Of a stretch of 64,000 nucleotides of DNA, positions 39,004 through 51,489 are shown piece after piece. The stretch comes from Porphyra umbilicalis (lineage: Eukaryota; Rhodophyta; Bangiophyceae; Bangiales; Bangiaceae): the NCBI GenBank assembly GCA_002049455.2, contig KV918788.1, positions 310,001 through 374,000 of the forward strand, given 5' to 3'. The notes under the pieces were generated by a model that was not told the DNA's origin, did not search any database, and worked only from the letters and a program-made list of their open reading frames with translations. Positions within the stretch are counted from its first letter, which is position 1. Every line of letters starts with the position of its first letter. The position numbers and the translations under genes were made by a program.

Positions 39004-39849
39004 ATGTCTACTGGTGGTACCGGCGGCACTCGGAGAGCCAGAGACGGCAAGTTGCCATCTGGCTACCGGCCGCCGGGCGGGGGACAAGGCACTCCTGCCG
39101 CCTCCGACGCCCCCACGGACGGTGCTCCAACTCCTCCCATCCCTGCGGATCAAGCCGCCTCTGGGCAGATGCAGGTGGTGGAGAGCCTGAAGGCGGCCGT
39201 TGAAGCACTTCAGCGACGCCTAACGGCCCAAGGACAGACTAACGAGTCTCCGGCGCGAGCCAATGACAAGTTGGTCGACGACGTCGAGGCCCTGCGCAAG
39301 GTCGACTCCCATGAGGAGGAACGCCGTGTGGCTCAGTCTCGCCGCCAGTCGGGCGACAAGACCAAGGACGTCAAGAAGACGAGCAAGGTGATTAAGGACA
39401 AGTCCGTCCGCAAAGACGCTCCGGCTAACGCCGCGCTTTCCTCATCTTCCGACGATTCCGCTTCTGGGTCAAGCCCAACGACGTCAGACGACGACAACCT
39501 CAACGCGACGGACACGTCCTCTTCGGACGATGGCCACGGGCCCCCACACCCGCCGTCGCCCCCAAGTGGGTCCTCGCCGAGCGACAGCTCGAGCGAGTCG
39601 GACGCGGCCGCGCGCAAGCGCCCCGCGCCCCCCACCAAACGGAGGGAGCGACTTGAAGAAGCCGATATTATCAAGGTGATCCGCCCGGCTAATAGCCGCT
39701 TCAAGACACTCCTGGACTACAGGTCGTACTTCCTGATCCGCGGTCAACTGACGTATACGCCTAGAGACGCACAGCGGTCGCACCGTCTCAACAAACGTTT
39801 GGACGGAGCGTTCCATGGGCAACAGCCATTCACGGGAGCCCTTCCCCTG
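39004..39849 (+). CDS. gag: Element B gag, part before the nested insertion
   Basis: It opens MSTGGTGGTRRARDGKLPSG. A Lys/Ser/Asp-rich disordered stretch with a short coiled-coil-like run (VVESLKAAVEALQRRLTA) leads to EADIIKVIRPANSRFKTLLD. Element C interrupts the coding region here; the remainder lies at 50679-51484. Confidence 0.85.
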
Positions 39850-40543
39850 TGTGACAACACGCTCAGCCCACCCCACCCAGTTGGGGGGAGGGCGAGCCAA
39901 ACCGTGTCGCCGGGTAGTCCTGTCGGGGAATACCCGCCCCGGAAGCAAACCCCGAAGAGCACACACGCACGGCGTCGACCGGGGGAAGGCGCCCCGAGCG
40001 ACAAACACGAGTTGTGTGACCGGAAGTTTACTTGCCCGCGTCGAAGGCCTCGAGGCGACACTCACGCCTCGCCCTCTTATCCCGTCCGTTCCCCTCGGAC
40101 CCTCAGAAAACCTTCCTCCGACGCCCTCAAGGGACCCTCAGAAAACCCTCCTCAGATACCCTCAAAGGACCCTCGGAAAACCCTCCCCTCCGGGCCCATG
40201 GGGCCAGCCTCAGCGGAGGACGGCCGAAGCTTCGAAAACCGCCTTGAGTATAGGCGGGGGAAGGGTGCTACGTGACACCCTCGCGGTGCCCCGGAGTCAG
40301 GGGCACAAAGTAACGTAAGTCGATAATCCAAGTGGGGTTTACACAAAATTAGGCCCTTAAGTAGGGGCCCGCTCGAGGGGGTTATGAATCCCAGGGAAGT
40401 ATTGGGATTGCGGTTGTGGTTGGTGAGCCACGAGATGAGCACAAGTGGGTCGCCAACGGAACAATTTGAAATATGCGTTAGTGGGGCATATTTCCGGGGA
40501 ATCTGGATCCCGGAGTGTGGGGGCCATGTGACGGACCGTCACA
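39850..40543 (-). repeat. Element C 3' LTR
   Basis: 694 bp, over 99 percent identical to 49988-50678. A purine tract AGAAGGGGGAAT (40555-40544, minus strand) lies directly inside. Confidence 0.95.
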
Positions 40544-41149
40544 ATTCCCCCTTCTAAAGGGGTCGCCGTCCCGGCGGCCCAGAGCCAGGGGGGGCGGGCC
40601 CGCCCGAGTGGGGCGGGCGGGCCAGGACAGCTAGCCGCCGGGCTCTCCAGTGTGGGGCCCGGGTGCTGCCCCGGTCCTCGCCAGCGATGGCGGCCCCGGA
40701 TCGTGGGGGCGCCCCCCCGCCGGGGCAAGGGGGTACGCGCCGTTGCCGTATGGTGGACACGGCCGCGGGAGCCAGGGGTGCTGCCGCGTGTCCGGCGTGG
40801 GCCCGCTAACCGTGCCCGGCGGGCCAACAGGGGGGCGGGTGCCCAGTATGGCATCCGCCCGCCCCCCCCCACCTGGGGGGGTGTCGCGCGGCCCCCCCCC
40901 CGTGGGGAGTCGTCCAGGGGGAGCGGCCCGCGGGGTGGGGCTGAGGGGGCCCGGGGTCAGGGCCCCTGTCCCCACACAGGGGCTCATAAAAAGGGGGTAG
41001 GCAGGGGTTAGACGGGGACGCCGTCCACTGCCGACCGTCACCGTCTCCCCCCCCACCGCTACTCAAGTTGAGAGCCTCCCCCCCGCGTCCCTCACCGCGC
41101 GGGGCACCCCCCTCCCCCTCGCCGCCCCCCTTACTCGGGCGCGGCGGCT
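40544..41149. other. Element C GC-rich leader of the antisense region
   Basis: About 600 bases between the 3' LTR and the antisense ATG, with G and C runs and no supported gene. A TATA-like CATAAAAAG lies at 40983-40991, about 160 bases before the ATG at 41150, so it may hold a promoter for the antisense region. This is a suggestion from position only. Confidence 0.35.
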
Positions 41150-43495
41150 ATGGCCTCCTCGCGGTCGACTGCAGCGGCGCCGACCGAGGAGATGGCCTCC
41201 CCAAGTGCGGGGCGCGCCACGCCGGTGCCGAGTGGGACGCCGGCGTCGGCCACGGCCAAGTCGGGCAGCCCTGCGGCGGGACCCCCGCGGGTAGGCGGGA
41301 CGCCGGGGAGTATGGGCGCCCCCAAGGCCAAGGCCTCGACGGCGGCCACCCCGCGGGTTGGCAGGGCGGCGGCGTCGGCAACTGCCACGCCGGCCGGCGC
41401 CACCAAGTCAAGTGGCGCGGCCGTGGCGGCGTCCCGGGGCAAGGCAGCCCGCCGGGCGCGCCAGGCCAACGCCGCGCCCCCGAGTCGGGAGTCGTCGGCG
41501 GCGGGGAGTCAAGCAACCCAACCGCCGCCTCCCCCCCGCCGGTCCAAGTCGTCGGCGGGGTCGGCGTCGGCCTCCCGCGCGTCAAGTGCGCCGACGCGGT
41601 CGGCCGGGGAGGACGCGGTCGGGTCCCGCGCGGTGGCGGCGCGCGTGCCGCTGCCGCCCAGCCGGCCGGCCACTCCCGCGGCGGCGGCAACGGAGCCGGG
41701 CGAGGCGGGGGATGATCCCATGGAGCAGGAGTCCCCCCCGCCGGTGCCGCGCCGGGAGCGCCTACCGGCAGTGGGGGAGGCGGGGCTTGCGGAGCCGGGG
41801 GCGTTGGTTCAGTGGACGCCCCCGGCTTCCCCCAGTCAGATGGGGGAGTGCCGCTTGCGGGCGCTTTACTCGGCGATCCCGCTACCCAAGCAGGGCCCGG
41901 CTTGGCAGCGCTGGCTGGCGCGCCACCCCGTGCAGTACGAACTGCCTGCCGGGGTGGCCACGGACCTCCCCGCCCTACAGGAGGCGGGGGACGCGCCGTG
42001 GGTGGAGCGCGTGGCCGCGCGCCTGTCCAATGTGATGGACGGGGCCACGGCCGACGACGTGCCGCCCGTCGTGGCGTGGGAGTGGGCGTGTTGCTCCCCC
42101 CCGTACTTGGGGGAGACGGACCCCCACTTCCACCACCAGGACGCCCGCACCGAACGCCGGGTGCGGGATGCGTCGGGCATCCTGGTGCGGGCCTCTCAAG
42201 TGGAGAGTTCCCAGGTCCACACCTCGACGCGTCGGGCATACTACGTCCCGACGCCGTCCTGGTGGTCGGCCATGGAGGTGCCCTTCGGGTTCCCGGCCCG
42301 GATGCCGCGCATAGTGGCCTACTTTGGCACTGCGCTCCGCCGGGGGGAGTCTACCCCGGCGGCGGCCATCCTCGCTACCCAGTGGGTACTGGAGGTAGTG
42401 GGGGTGTTGTATGCCTCCGCCAGGACTAAGGGGTACCTCTGGCACCTGCCAGCCGCCATAGTGGGGCGTCTGGTGGGGCTCCGCCTCGCCAACGTGGCGG
42501 AGGGGGCCGGCCCGGACGCGCACGCCTACCTCAGCGAGTTGCTGGACCTTCACCAGTCGTTAGACTAGGAGGCGGCCGGGCCCTACCTGGCCCGCCGAGT
42601 TAGCGGGGAGGAGGGCGAGGCGCCTCGGGCGTTTGTCCACTGTGACACACGCCTGGTGGCCGGGCGCATAGGCCTCCGCGAGGGCCTGGGTGACCTGGCC
42701 TACCCCTACTCGGCGGGGGTAACGGCGACGTCGCCCCCACCGAACTCGGGTTGGGGTGCGCCGGGGGCCAGTGCCCCCCAGCAGCGCAAGCGTACCCGAG
42801 GTACTGCCGAGCGCCCCCCTGCTCGTGGGGGCGCTGTCCGGCGGACCACCCGGGCGGGGGCCTCCCCCGCGGGGCGGTCGGGGCGTCCGACGTTTGCCCC
42901 GCCGGGGGTGCCGTACTACCCGTCCCTTGGGGCGGGGCAGAGCCTCAGCTGGGGGTACGTTACCCCGCGGTGCGCCCACGCCTTGGCAACCACCTACCCA
43001 AGTGCGGCGGGGGCGCAGAGGGTTGCCCATGGGGAGGCGATAGTTGCCTCCCTGGTGGACACCCTGGCGTGGGTCACCCGGGCGGCGGGGTCCGTACTGC
43101 GGGACCCCTCGTCCCCCCGGTCTGCCGCAGCCGCGCAGTTCCTGGTGGACACCACCCCGGAGGCCATCGGGTACCAGATGGCCTCCCGCTTGGAGGGGCA
43201 TGGCCAGCGGGTGGCGGCTGGGCCCGCCGGGACTTCGGCGGGCGGGGGCCCCAGTCGGGTCCCGTACGCCGGGGAGCCTGCGGGCTCAGCCGCGCCCTAC
43301 CATGGGGGCGGCTACCTCTCCACTGGTGGGGGGTACTCCGCGGCGGGGGCGGCACCGACTAGGGTGCCGCGCTCGTCGTGGGGGCCGGGCCCCTCGGACC
43401 GGGGGTCGGCCCAGGAGTACCCGGACCATTCGGGTTACGACCAGTTTGCGGGGTACGTCCGCGACGACCGCCCGCACTCGCCGGGTAGGGAGTAG
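41150..43495 (+). CDS. Element C antisense coding region (opposite strand to gag-pol), function unknown
   Basis: As in Element A, a coding region runs against pol near the 3' LTR. It begins MASSRSTAAAPTEEMASPSA with a long Ala/Ser/Pro-rich head. A globular part follows: MGECRLRALYSAIPLPKQGP, VVAWEWACCSPPYLGETDPH, RRAYYVPTPSWWSAMEVPFG, IVAYFGTALRRGESTPAAAI, and AAIVGRLVGLRLANVAEGAG. A Gly/Pro/Ser-rich end carries AQRVAHGEAIVASLVDTLAW. The region appears interrupted about once. GRLVGLRLANVAEGAGPDAH aligns with HRLERLRLDDMAEGSADEHA of Element A, and the preceding helices match in order. The family is unknown. No signal peptide or membrane helix is evident. Confidence 0.55.
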
Positions 43496-43731
43496 GTACC
43501 CAGGTTTGAGTGGGGCGCCGGGGCGCTCAGTGAGGCGCGACCCGGCCCCCGGTGGGCTTGTCCCTAGTTGGGTCGGATCTATTGTCGGGGGTGTGTGCGA
43601 GGGGTACCCCGTACTGGGGGTTGTTAGTTGTTTTATACCCTTCCTCTCATTGTGAGCCGGTGCCGCACACAGTGCTGGCGGACCTTCTCAGCCGGGAGGT
43701 CCTCCACATAGTGCCAGGAGTCCTCCCGGGG

Positions 43732-46700
43732 TCAATACCCGAACCACCTGACCTTGAGCATGAGTCGCTCTTGGTCATCGTACCCCTGTCCGACAAAGCG
43801 GTCGAAGACAGCCTCAATCGGTTTACTGGCCGATGAGGGGAGGGACGGGACCCGCCACGCGGCCAGTGCCCGCGCCCACGCCGGGTCCCCCTCGGGTGGT
43901 TCCGGGGCCCGGGTGGCGTGGTTCCCATTGATGGTCCGGATACCATCGTCACTTTCGATGGTAAGCCGACGCCCGTCTGTCTTCAAGATCTGGTAGGGTC
44001 CCAGTGTCTTGAAGACGAGCTTACCCCCCTGGTTCTCGTGGGACTTCACGAATACCCAGTCTCCAACTTGGAGGGCTTCGCGGCGAGTCTGCACGCGCTT
44101 GTCGAATGCTCGTTTGTACCGGGCCTGTGCCTTCTCCATGGTCTCCCGTACTAGGGGGATAAGGGAGTCAAGGCGCTGGAGGAAATTCTCCTTGGCTCGC
44201 CCGGGGGTTACTATCTCCCCGGTGTCGGTACCCGCTGTAAGTCGCTCGAGCGCCACGGGAGTAAGCCGTCGTGGGCTTACGAACGCAAAGGGGATCTGCC
44301 CGGTGCTACTATGCACTTGCGAATTGTAAGCCGTTACTACCAGGCTTAAGTATCGGGACCACGTAACTACGTGGTCGCTTACGTAGTGGCGTAGTTGCTT
44401 ACCTAAGGTCTTATTAAACCGTTCGACCTGCCCATTAGTTTGTGGGTGGTAAGGGGTGGCATAGTTAGTGTCAATACCCAGGGTCTTGAGCACCCCTTGC
44501 CAGAGTACGGCAGCAAATTGGGGTCCGTTATCCGATAGAACTGAATCGGGGATCCCATAGCTAGCAACCCACGTGTCGAGGAATGCGCTGAGAACATCCA
44601 GAGCCGTGATGTCTCGAAGCGGGACCGCCCGAGTGACCTTAGTAAATCGGTCACAAATAACTAGGATATACTCATATCCTTCGGGGGTCCTGGGCAGGGG
44701 GCCAAGTAAGTCAATGGCCAGCGCTGCGAAGGGTTCCGTCGCGGGGAACAACCTCATGAACGCTTTACTCTGCGTACCCATGAGCCGGTTCTTAGCACAG
44801 GTGGGGCAAGCTGCCACCCACCCGAACACATCCATCGCCAGCGAGGGCCAGTAGTATTGGTCCCGCAGGGTCTGGTACATGCGCGTCCCACCTGGATGCG
44901 CAGCCAAGGGGGAGGAGTGCTCCGCCCGTAATATGTCCTTGACTAGGGACTGGGGGACCAGTACCTGCTGGGTCCCCTCGCGGTGTCCGCGACGGCACAA
45001 CAACCCGTCTGCGTTCTCGTAGAAGCGCGTGGGGGTGGGGGTGTCAAGTAACTTTTGACCCCCTGACAGAACTCGTCTGTCGCCTGCTTCTGGACTAGTT
45101 CGCCCAGGGGTATGCGGGCAGTCTCCCTGTTCTCGGGGAGTCGGGGGTCGAGTACCGCCCCCGATCGAGTAGTCACCCCGACTGTGGGGATCTCCTGGGA
45201 GATGGGTCCCGTGTCCAGCCCCTCAGTCGGGATGCGGGACAGAGCGTCGGCCACCGCATGTTGGGGGCCGGGCTTGTACTCCACATCATAGTCGAACTCC
45301 GAGAGGAGGATTCGCCAACGATTGAGTCGATTGTTGGTGCAGGCCGTCGTGGTTAGTATCCACTTCAGTGCCTTGTGGTCACACCGGATGAGGAACTTGG
45401 TGCCTTCGATGTACGGTCGTAGTAAACCGACCGCCCACACCACACCTAGTCCCTCAATCTCGGTGACGGTGTAGTTCTTCTCCGCCGGTAGTAGGCCCTT
45501 ACTGAAGTAGCCTACGGGCAGGTACTTGCCATCGGGTTGCTGCTGTAGTAGGCAGCACCCTAGCTGGTCGTAGCTAGCGTCCACATCGATGATGTACTTC
45601 CCCTCCTTGCGCGGTATCGCAAGGATGGGCGGGTGGCATAGCTGTTCGCGTAGTTTGTCGAACGCGTTCTGTTCCTCCGGAGTAGGGGGACTCAACCGCT
45701 TCGGAAGCTTTACGCTGTTCAAGTTGTTCAGCGGCTTCGCGGTCTTAGCGAAGTCTACCGTGAACCGACGGTAGACATTGCACATCCCCAGGAAACTCCT
45801 AAGTTGGTTTGGGTCTGGGGGAAGCTGGCCTTCTTGATGGCCTTGAGGTTCTTCTCGTTCACACTCAAGCGTCCTGGCCGTACAGCATGGCCAAGGTACT
45901 CCACCTCATTAGTAAAGAGGTGGCACTTCTGTGCCTTGAGTGTGACCCCGTGCTTCCCGAGTAAGGTGAGCACCGTGTCCAAGTGGGACAGGTGCGACTC
46001 GGCATCGGCGGAGAAATGATGAGGTCGTCTAAGTAGACGAGCACATTCTGCCACTTGACTCCGGATAGGATCATGTCAATAGCCCGCTGGAAAGTGGCAG
46101 GGGCATTGCACAGGCCAAACGGAAGACGCGTACACTGGTACGTCCCACAGTGGCAAGTGAATGCCGTCTTCGGCTTATCCTCCTCGGCTAGGGGGATCTG
46201 CCAGTACCCCGCGTTGCAGTCCAACGTGGAGAAGAACTGTGCATCCCCTAAGGAGTCGAGGCAGTCGTCCATCCGGGGTAGTGGATACGAGTCGCGTACT
46301 GTGCGCTCGTTCAACTGCCGATAGTCGATGCAGAACCGGGGACTCCCGTCGGGCTTCGGATGAGTACCACCGGGCTAGCCCATTCACTCTGGCTGGGCTC
46401 TATAACTTCGAGCTTGAGCATTCGGTCGACTTGGGCCTTGATGAGTTCCCTAGTTCGGGGACCCATCCGGTAGGGGTTGAGCCGGACGGGCTTGGAGCCC
46501 GGCTTCAACTCGATCCGGTGCTCCGTGGCCTTGATGGAGCCCAAGTGCCCACTCCAGAGGGCTCGGTGCTTCTCCAGTAGGGCGAGCACTTGAGGCCGCA
46601 GCCCCTCGGGCACGTTCGAAGTATGAACGTGGGGCTCCTCCACGGGGTCCGTTGCGTCGGGCGCGGTGGTCGGACTGGGGCTGAGTGCAGCCCAGTCCTC

Positions 46701-47439
46701 TCGGGATATGGCGGCTACCGTACCGGAGTAGGCCGACATATGCCCCATGACCATGCCCTTGGGGAGTCGCTTACTCGTGTTCCCCGTATGGGTTACCTCC
46801 ACCCACCACGTCTGGTTGGCGGTGCAGTCCATGGTGCCAGTTGCAACATGCACGCGGTGGCGCTCATACACCCGATGGCGCTGGGTGATGACCCCATTCC
46901 CTTGGAACGACGTCTGTACTGGGACGTATCCTCGGGACCTCGGGGGTATAACCACCTCGCGTGCTAGGTGCACCTTGGTGTCCGCCCACTAGCGGTCCCC
47001 GACTGGGGTTGGTCCGCCCGGGCATACGACACCGTCTTACCCCGACGGAGGATGGGGACCCTACATCCGTTTAGTAACCGGATGTACCCCTTGGGCCCAC
47101 AAATGTTGGGGACATGGACGTCCGTGTAGTCGGTCCCTAGGAGTAGGGGGACCGACATGCCCGGCACTACCCCACACGTGACTGGGGTGGAGTAAGTGCC
47201 GACTCGCACCGTAAGAGTCACGGTGCCCGTGATGGGGAGAGTCCCCCATTCACGTCAAACAACTGGGCGGTCGCCGCGTCTAAGGGCGCCACCTCCATCT
47301 CCGGGGGGAGTAGCGCTTCCCGTACTAGGGAGACACACGACCCCGTGTCGACGATGACGCGGAGGGCTAGCTCACGCCCCGCGTCCAGCCAGACGCGACT
47401 GGCCACCTGGTAGTTGGACCCCGTCAGGATGGCCACCAC
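43732..47439 (-). CDS. pol: Element C protease-pol region, broken
   Basis: Pieces of a Ty3-like pol in order: protease VIVDTGSCVSLVRE, reverse transcriptase NPYRMGPRTRELIKAQVDRM and FFSTLDCNAGYWQIPLAEED with VYLDD, RNase H IIDVDASYDQLGCCLLQQQP, integrase CPTCAKNRL, DRFTKVTRAVPLRDITALDV, VLSDNGPQFAAVLWQG and HPQTNGQVERFNKTL, then PIEAVFDRFVGQGYDDQERL, the start of a chromodomain. It carries several breaks and would not work as it stands. The best match in style is the pol of Elements A and B, but it is clearly a separate family. Confidence 0.88.
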
Positions 47440-47450
47440 ATTCTGGCCGC

Positions 47451-49825
47451 TTACCCCCTTCGGGAGGGGTGCGTCCCGGGGGCGGATCCCCTTGGGTCGG
47501 ATAGGATGCGTACTGGCATCTTATCCACGTCCGGGTTGGGTCCACCGGTTGCCGCGGGGAGGGCCCAACACCGGTGGTTACTCGTTTCCCTCCTCGGACT
47601 CAGAGGAGGTGGTGGGTCCGCACTCGGGCTCGGTCTGCGGTTCCCCCTTCTCAAGCGGCGTCGACTCCTCGCCGCTTGAGCTGGAGTCCTCGTGGGGGTG
47701 GCAACGGCTACTCGCCGGCCCGCTCGCGGGGTATCGCGGGAGCCCGAGGACGTCCCGAGAGGGGACCACCGACTGGCTATGGCCAATCGGTCGCGTAGGC
47801 GTGCGTCCAAGTCGGGGCACACCTCGGCCCAATGGCCCACCTTGCCACACTGCCAGCAAGGGTACTCTTCCGACCGGGATTTGGGTCGGGAAGGCCCATC
47901 CCTCGGTCGGGAGCGGTAGCGCGAGTTGTCGTGGCCCCCGGGAGTCGAGCCGCCCGGAGTCTTGGGTCGGGGTCCATCGTACCGGGGGCCCGGAGTGGGG
48001 GCACCCACGGAACCGACGGTCCGGACAGGGGCGTCCCGTGGTTGATAACCCCGCGTCCCCCCAGTGATCCGGGGAAGGGCGGCCGCACGAGCTTGCCGCC
48101 GGAGCGGGCCTCCTCCGCGAGCGCTTCTCGCTCCTTGGTCCGCTCCTTGTGCTGCTCAAGTCGTAGCCAGCGGTGTTCGTCGCCCTTAGTCTGGGCGACG
48201 CGAGCCAGCTCCGCCATAGTCATGCCGGGGGTGTTGCGCTCGCGCACAGTGGCACGCGCCGCGCGGTGGACACCTTCCACAAAGCGCCCCTTGAGGGCGC
48301 CCTCCCCGTACATGAACCCGCACTCGGTGTTGAGGCGGCGGAGGCGCTCGGCGAAGGACAACTCGTCCTCGTCGTCCCGTTGGACCGCGACGTTCAGGGT
48401 CTCGACTAGAGTAGCCACCGAGGCCTCGTCGACGTGACGCCGAATCATCCAGTTGATGAGATCCAAGTATGAAGTGACCTCGCCGGGGTTGCCCGCCCGG
48501 CGAGTTGGCATAACCATCATCACCTCTGACTTGAGAGGTTCCTTCGTAAAGTCTTGAAGGATGTAGAAGGCTTCGCCTTCGGAGAGGTTGTTGTCGTCAC
48601 AGGCCTTGGCAAACCTGCGCAAGAACTGGAAGACCTTGGCCGGGGGGAACCATCCCACTCGTCGTTCACCCCGAAGGACTGAGCCACCTCCTTCTTGCGC
48701 CGGGCCAGAGTACGGGCCTGGCGCCGCTGTAGGCAACCGCTTGTTGTCTAGCGCGTAAGTCTCACAATCGAACATCACCCGGTAGTACGGGTGGTTCACC
48801 ACAATCTTGGGCGGCACCACCCGAGTTGGGGGTGTCGGGGTGGTATGAGTAGGCCACCCCCCAGCCTCTGGACCGGTCGCGGAGGAGAAGTGCGTCGGGA
48901 ACCCCGGGTCAATACCCCGGGGTAACTCTCGCGCCGCTCCCCCGCCTTACTCCCCTCCGCCGAGTCCGGAGTCGGTTGGGCCCTCGGGTCAATACCCCGA
49001 GTGCCCTCCCTCACCGTCGACGGCGGGGGGGTAGCACGGAACGCACCAAGTAGGGCCGCAACAGCTGACTCGTCCCCCGAGCGGGAGACGTCAGTGGTCG
49101 ACGACGACGACGAGTTGTCGCGTCGGCGCAGACGAGCAGAGCGTCGGGCTCGGCCCCGCCGCTCAGCGGGCCGGGCGTAGAGCCCCTCAACATCGTAACT
49201 AGCGATCGGGTAACTTCGGACCGAACGACCTCGGCCACGGCGTCTCGCCACTCGAACCCGGGCCATCCCTGGCACCCCGTCAGCCTCGGGGAGCACGACT
49301 AGAGCTCCCGCCTGCAGGCTCCTGTGCCGATCCTGGCATCGCCCCCCCCTCCCAAGCACCGAGAGGGGATCTCCCACCGGGCCCGAGGGCCGGGGGACCG
49401 ATACCGTGGGTCCCGGCGCCGTGCTCAAGCGCCGGGGCACCCTTGGCACTCCGTGAACCTGGGGGAGCACGACTAGAGCTCCCACCCACAGGTTCCCGTG
49501 CCGGTGGTGGCACAGACCCACCGCCCCACGTAGTAACGTCGGGCAGCTGTCCTACGCCGAAATGAGTGCCAGCACCCGACAGGACCGCCTCGGGGTGAGT
49601 ACTACCCGAGGGGGCGCCTGCCGGGGGGCGAGTCCCAGTCGGATCGAGGCCCGGGGGCAAGGGTTGGAACAAAGTCCGCGCCCCGCGGGCACCCGCATCC
49701 GTGGTGCCGGCACTGGTGTGGCGATCGTCAACCGACGATCCGCCTCCGGGGGGGGTAATCTCATCCGCCCCGGCACCAGGCACCTCGACACCAGGGGGGT
49801 CTCCATTCCCTCCCCCATCGGCCAT
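47451..49825 (-). CDS. gag: Element C gag region, broken
   Basis: It starts with a Gly/Pro-rich head (MADGGGNGDPPGVEVPGAGA). The core has gag-like helices (FFPPAKVF-type text, QFLRRFAKACDDNNLSEGEA, TLVETLNVAVQRDDEDELSF, ERLRRLNTECGFMYGEGALK) and ends with one zinc knuckle CWQCGKVGHWAEVC. The reading frame is interrupted more than once. Confidence 0.8.
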
Positions 49826-49967
49826 CGACCCGGCCGGACTCAGCTAAACCTGGCGTTGCGGGGCACCGCCCGCAGCGCTAGGCACCAAGGGGAGGAGGAC
49901 CAACTAGGTTCCCCCCGAGGCGGATTGGCGCACCGCCACCACCCCGAGGAAGGTTGAGTTGCCTTCC

Positions 49968-49985
49968 TCCCCTGCTGCTCCACCA
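49968..49985 (-). other. Element C primer-binding site
   Basis: The same 18 bases as in A and B, again two bases inside the 5' LTR. Confidence 0.85.
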
Positions 49986-49987
49986 AA

Positions 49988-50678
49988 TGTGACAACACGC
50001 TCAGCCCACCCCACCCAGTTGGGGGGAGGGCGAGCCAAACCGTGTCGCCGGGTAGTCCTGTCGGGGAATACCCGCCCCGGAAGCAAACCCCGAAGAGCAC
50101 ACACGCACGGCGTCGGCCGGGGGAAGGCGCCCCGAGCGACAAACACGAGTTGTGTGACCGGAAGTTTACTTGCCCGCGTCGAAGGCCTCGAGGCGACACT
50201 CACGCCTCGCCCTCTTATCCCGTCCGTTCCCCTCGGACCCTCAGAAAACCTCCTCCGACGCCCTCAAGGACCCTCAGAAAACCCTCCTCAGATACCCTCA
50301 AAGGACCCTCGGAAAACCCTCCCCTCCGGGCCCATGGGCCAGCCTCAGCGGAGGACGGCCGAAGCTTCGAAAACCGCCTTGAGTATAGGCGGGGGAAGGG
50401 TGCTACGTGACACCCTCGCGGTGCCCCGGAGTCAGGGGCACAAAGTAACGTAAGTCGATAATCCAAGTGGGGTTTACACAAAATTAGGCCCTTAAGTAGG
50501 GGCCCGCTCGAGGGGGTTATGAATCCCAGGGAAGTATTGGGATTGCGGTTGTGGTTGGTGAGCCACGAGATGAGCACAAGTGGGTCGCCAACGGAACAAT
50601 TTGAAATATGCGTTAGTGGGGCATATTTCCGGGGAATCTGGATCCCGGAGTGTGGGGGCCATGTGACGAACCGTCACA
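49988..50678 (-). repeat. Element C 5' LTR
   Basis: 691-bp partner of 39850-40543. Confidence 0.95.
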
Positions 50679-51484
50679 CCTTGGGCATCTTCACGTTCCT
50701 GACGACCTTTCGCCGCGCGTGCGACGCGGCTGGGCTGACGCACGGTCAAGCCCTTCCGCTTATGGTCTTTCGACTAGCCGGCAACGCCAAAATGGCCTGC
50801 TCCGGCGCGCTTAACAGCACCCTCGGACGTAAGCGTTACGCCATCCGTACCTACGGAGATGCCGTCAACTGGCTTCTTTCGAAGTATGCGACACACGCAA
50901 CCATGGCTATCGCCTATCAAGACATCATTACGATGAAGCAACAAGACAACGAGGCGCCCACGGCCTTTGGTCATCGCGTGGAAACGCAGTGCGACCTCCT
51001 GAACGGTTTGTTCGACATCCAAGACGTTAAGGACGTCTTCATCACTGGTCTTTCGGACCTTGTGCAAGCGCACGTCCGGGTACTGAACGACCAGTTCCCC
51101 GACCGCACCCTGTCCGAGACGGTCGCCACCGCCCAGATGTATTGGGACGGTAAGAACAAGTTGCGTTTGCAACTCAAGATGACCCGCCCAACGGCGATTA
51201 AAGTCGCTTACGCGACACAAGACCAGCGGACGACGACGGAACGACCGTTCACGCCGGTTCGCACCCCGCCGCGCCCTCGGGCCGCCGTCCCTCAAGCCAA
51301 TCGGGCTGACATCTGTTACAACTGTAACAAGCCGGGGCACTTCGCCGCACAGTGTGCCGAGCCTTATCGCCCTCGCGAGCGTCGGCAACCGCGTATCGGC
51401 GTTCATGCCCTTGCCGACGGTAACGTCGAGGAGGACGAGGTCGAGCATCCGGCCGACGCCGTGGACGACTCGAAAAACGTCTAG
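50679..51484 (+). CDS. gag: Element B gag, part after the nested insertion
   Basis: It continues the Element B gag core (IFTFLTTFRRACDAAGLTHG, YGDAVNWLLSKYATHATMAI, FDIQDVKDVFITGLSDLVQA) and ends with one zinc knuckle CYNCNKPGHFAAQC and an acidic tail. The split is due to Element C. Confidence 0.88.
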
Positions 51485-51489
51485 GCCGG

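Larger units (their letters stand above)
39850..50678 (-). mobile_element. Element C: Ty3-like LTR retrotransposon nested in Element B gag
   Basis: 10.8 kb, reading on the minus strand, with LTRs of 694 and 691 bp that start TGTGAC and end GTCACA on either strand. Flanking 5-mers CCCTG (39845-39849) and CCTTG (50679-50683) are a near-perfect target duplication. The LTRs differ by about two substitutions and three small gaps, so it is young, and it must post-date Element B. Order in element sense: LTR, primer site, gag, protease, RT, RNase H, integrase, start of a chromodomain, then an antisense coding region, purine tract and LTR. The coding interior is broken at several places (roughly four or more), despite the fresh LTRs. 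Confidence 0.93.
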
